DNA of 6,064 nucleotides, from contig PSRN01000219.1 in NCBI GenBank assembly GCA_003176075.1, forward strand, positions 1 through 6,064, written 5' to 3'. Source of the DNA: Bdellovibrio sp. GTDB taxonomy: Bacteria; Bdellovibrionota; Bdellovibrionia; Bdellovibrionales; Bdellovibrionaceae. Below are positions 5,511 to 6,064 of the stretch, piece after piece. Position 1 is the stretch's first letter; the number at the start of each line of letters is the position of its first letter. Under the pieces are notes generated by a model. The model made no database searches. It was given only the letters and a program-made list of their open reading frames with translations, and was not told the origin of the DNA. The translations under genes were made by a program, and so were the position numbers.

Positions 5511-5969
5511 ATGGTTAAGTTTTTGACATATATTTCCATAATTTGTTTTTGCCGTGGCGTCGCCATGGCAAATCATTATGAACGTCAGTTGGGTCATTGT
5601 TTTGAAGTGACTGATCGAGGTGGCCGAATTGGGATTGTTCCAGATACACTCTGTGATACGAGTGTTGGTGCAAATTCCAACCAAAAGATTCGTTCGTTAT
5701 GTGGTCGCTTTTCTCCTGCCCAAGAATGCATAAACCTAGCAGACAACTATACATTTAATGAAGAGGCTACGGATGTCTGCATTGAGGTCTTTTCTTCGAC
5801 ATCTGACTTATTAAGATGCTGGGGGATCATCGCAGGATTGAAATATCAAAATGGAGTTACCCGACGATGTCGAAACCAATCAAACGTCTATAGCGAACTA
5901 TTCGAATGTTTAGCCGCTAACGGAACTATAATAGATAGGCACTTTTCCCTGACGTTTTCACTGTCGTGA
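5511..5969 (+). CDS. Exported cysteine-rich protein with repeated C-x12-C modules, function unknown
   Basis: 152 residues, with a Sec signal peptide (K3, hydrophobic core ~4-14, cleavage probably after VAMA at 20). The mature chain has eight cysteines: 30, 48, 64, 73, 90, 103, 120 and 133. From 64 on they form consecutive pairs: C64-x8-C73, C90-x12-C103 and C120-x12-C133. The last two modules align without gaps from Cys to Cys and share an S-x-L-x-x-C ending (SDLLRC, SELFEC) followed by an Ala-containing small-residue stretch. This indicates internal duplication of a ~30-residue helical, disulfide-stapled unit. No enzymatic motif is visible. It is the second gene of a probable operon with the secreted protein at 4758-5486. 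The gene looks more AT-rich than its neighbour. It ends 17 bp before the 3' end of the convergent tRNA gene. I recall similar cysteine modules in small secreted proteins of predatory bacteria, but cannot name a family. Confidence 0.85.
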   Translation: MVKFLTYISIICFCRGVAMANHYERQLGHCFEVTDRGGRIGIVPDTLCDTSVGANSNQKIRSLCGRFSPAQECINLADNYTFNEEATDVCIEVFSSTSDLLRCWGIIAGLKYQNGVTRRCRNQSNVYSELFECLAANGTIIDRHFSLTFSLS

Positions 5970-5986
5970 TGATGGACTCTGAAAAT

Positions 5987-6063
<77 letters not shown>

Positions 6064-6064
6064 A

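Noticed and set aside
5463..5754. Two - strand open frames of 73 and 79 residues opposite the cysteine-rich gene.
   Set aside because: They oppose a gene with a signal peptide, paired cysteines and a ribosome binding site; neither has its own start signal or domain.

Overview
The window reads as chromosome of a Gram-negative, heptose-making bacterium. It carries a phosphoheptose isomerase for LPS-type heptose, a very large polytopic GT-C-like membrane protein, and three small proteins with Sec signal peptides. The density of small signal-peptide/cysteine proteins and the roughly balanced base composition would suit a Bdellovibrio-like lineage, but this is an impression, not a demonstrated assignment.

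Left part (1-3027, + strand): a short open frame, probably the C-terminal end of an upstream gene, stops at 157. Its TGA overlaps the ATG at 154 of a ~957-residue membrane protein. That protein has one N-terminal anchor, a periplasmic beta-rich domain, a many-helix core with GT-C-type loop motifs, and a ~285-residue soluble C-terminal domain. The most likely role is a lipid-linked-sugar glycosyltransferase for envelope polysaccharide, LPS or protein.

Middle part (3105-4527, - strand): gmhA (first step of ADP-heptose synthesis, all four metal/catalytic residues present) faces the GT-C-like gene tail to tail. Upstream of it, on the same strand, are a DUF2061 two-helix membrane protein and an unrecognised 107-residue exported protein. 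The three genes are separated by 129 and 76-80 bp, so they need not be one transcript.

Right part (4528-6064): a 230-bp divergent control region holds a strong ribosome binding site on each strand, a 14-bp perfect palindrome, a candidate promoter on the - strand and an imperfect sigma-54-like element on the + strand. It drives a probable two-gene operon (24-bp gap) of unrecognised secreted proteins with 6 and 8 mature cysteines; the second is built from repeated C-x12-C modules. A complete tRNA-Arg(CCG) gene on the - strand closes the window, convergent with and 17 bp from the last CDS.

The best candidate for something undescribed is the pair of exported cysteine proteins at 4758-5969 with its palindromic control region. 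Second is the multidomain architecture of the GT-C-like protein. No insertion sequence, CRISPR array, prophage gene or riboswitch could be supported. No gene-free stretch exceeds 300 bp.
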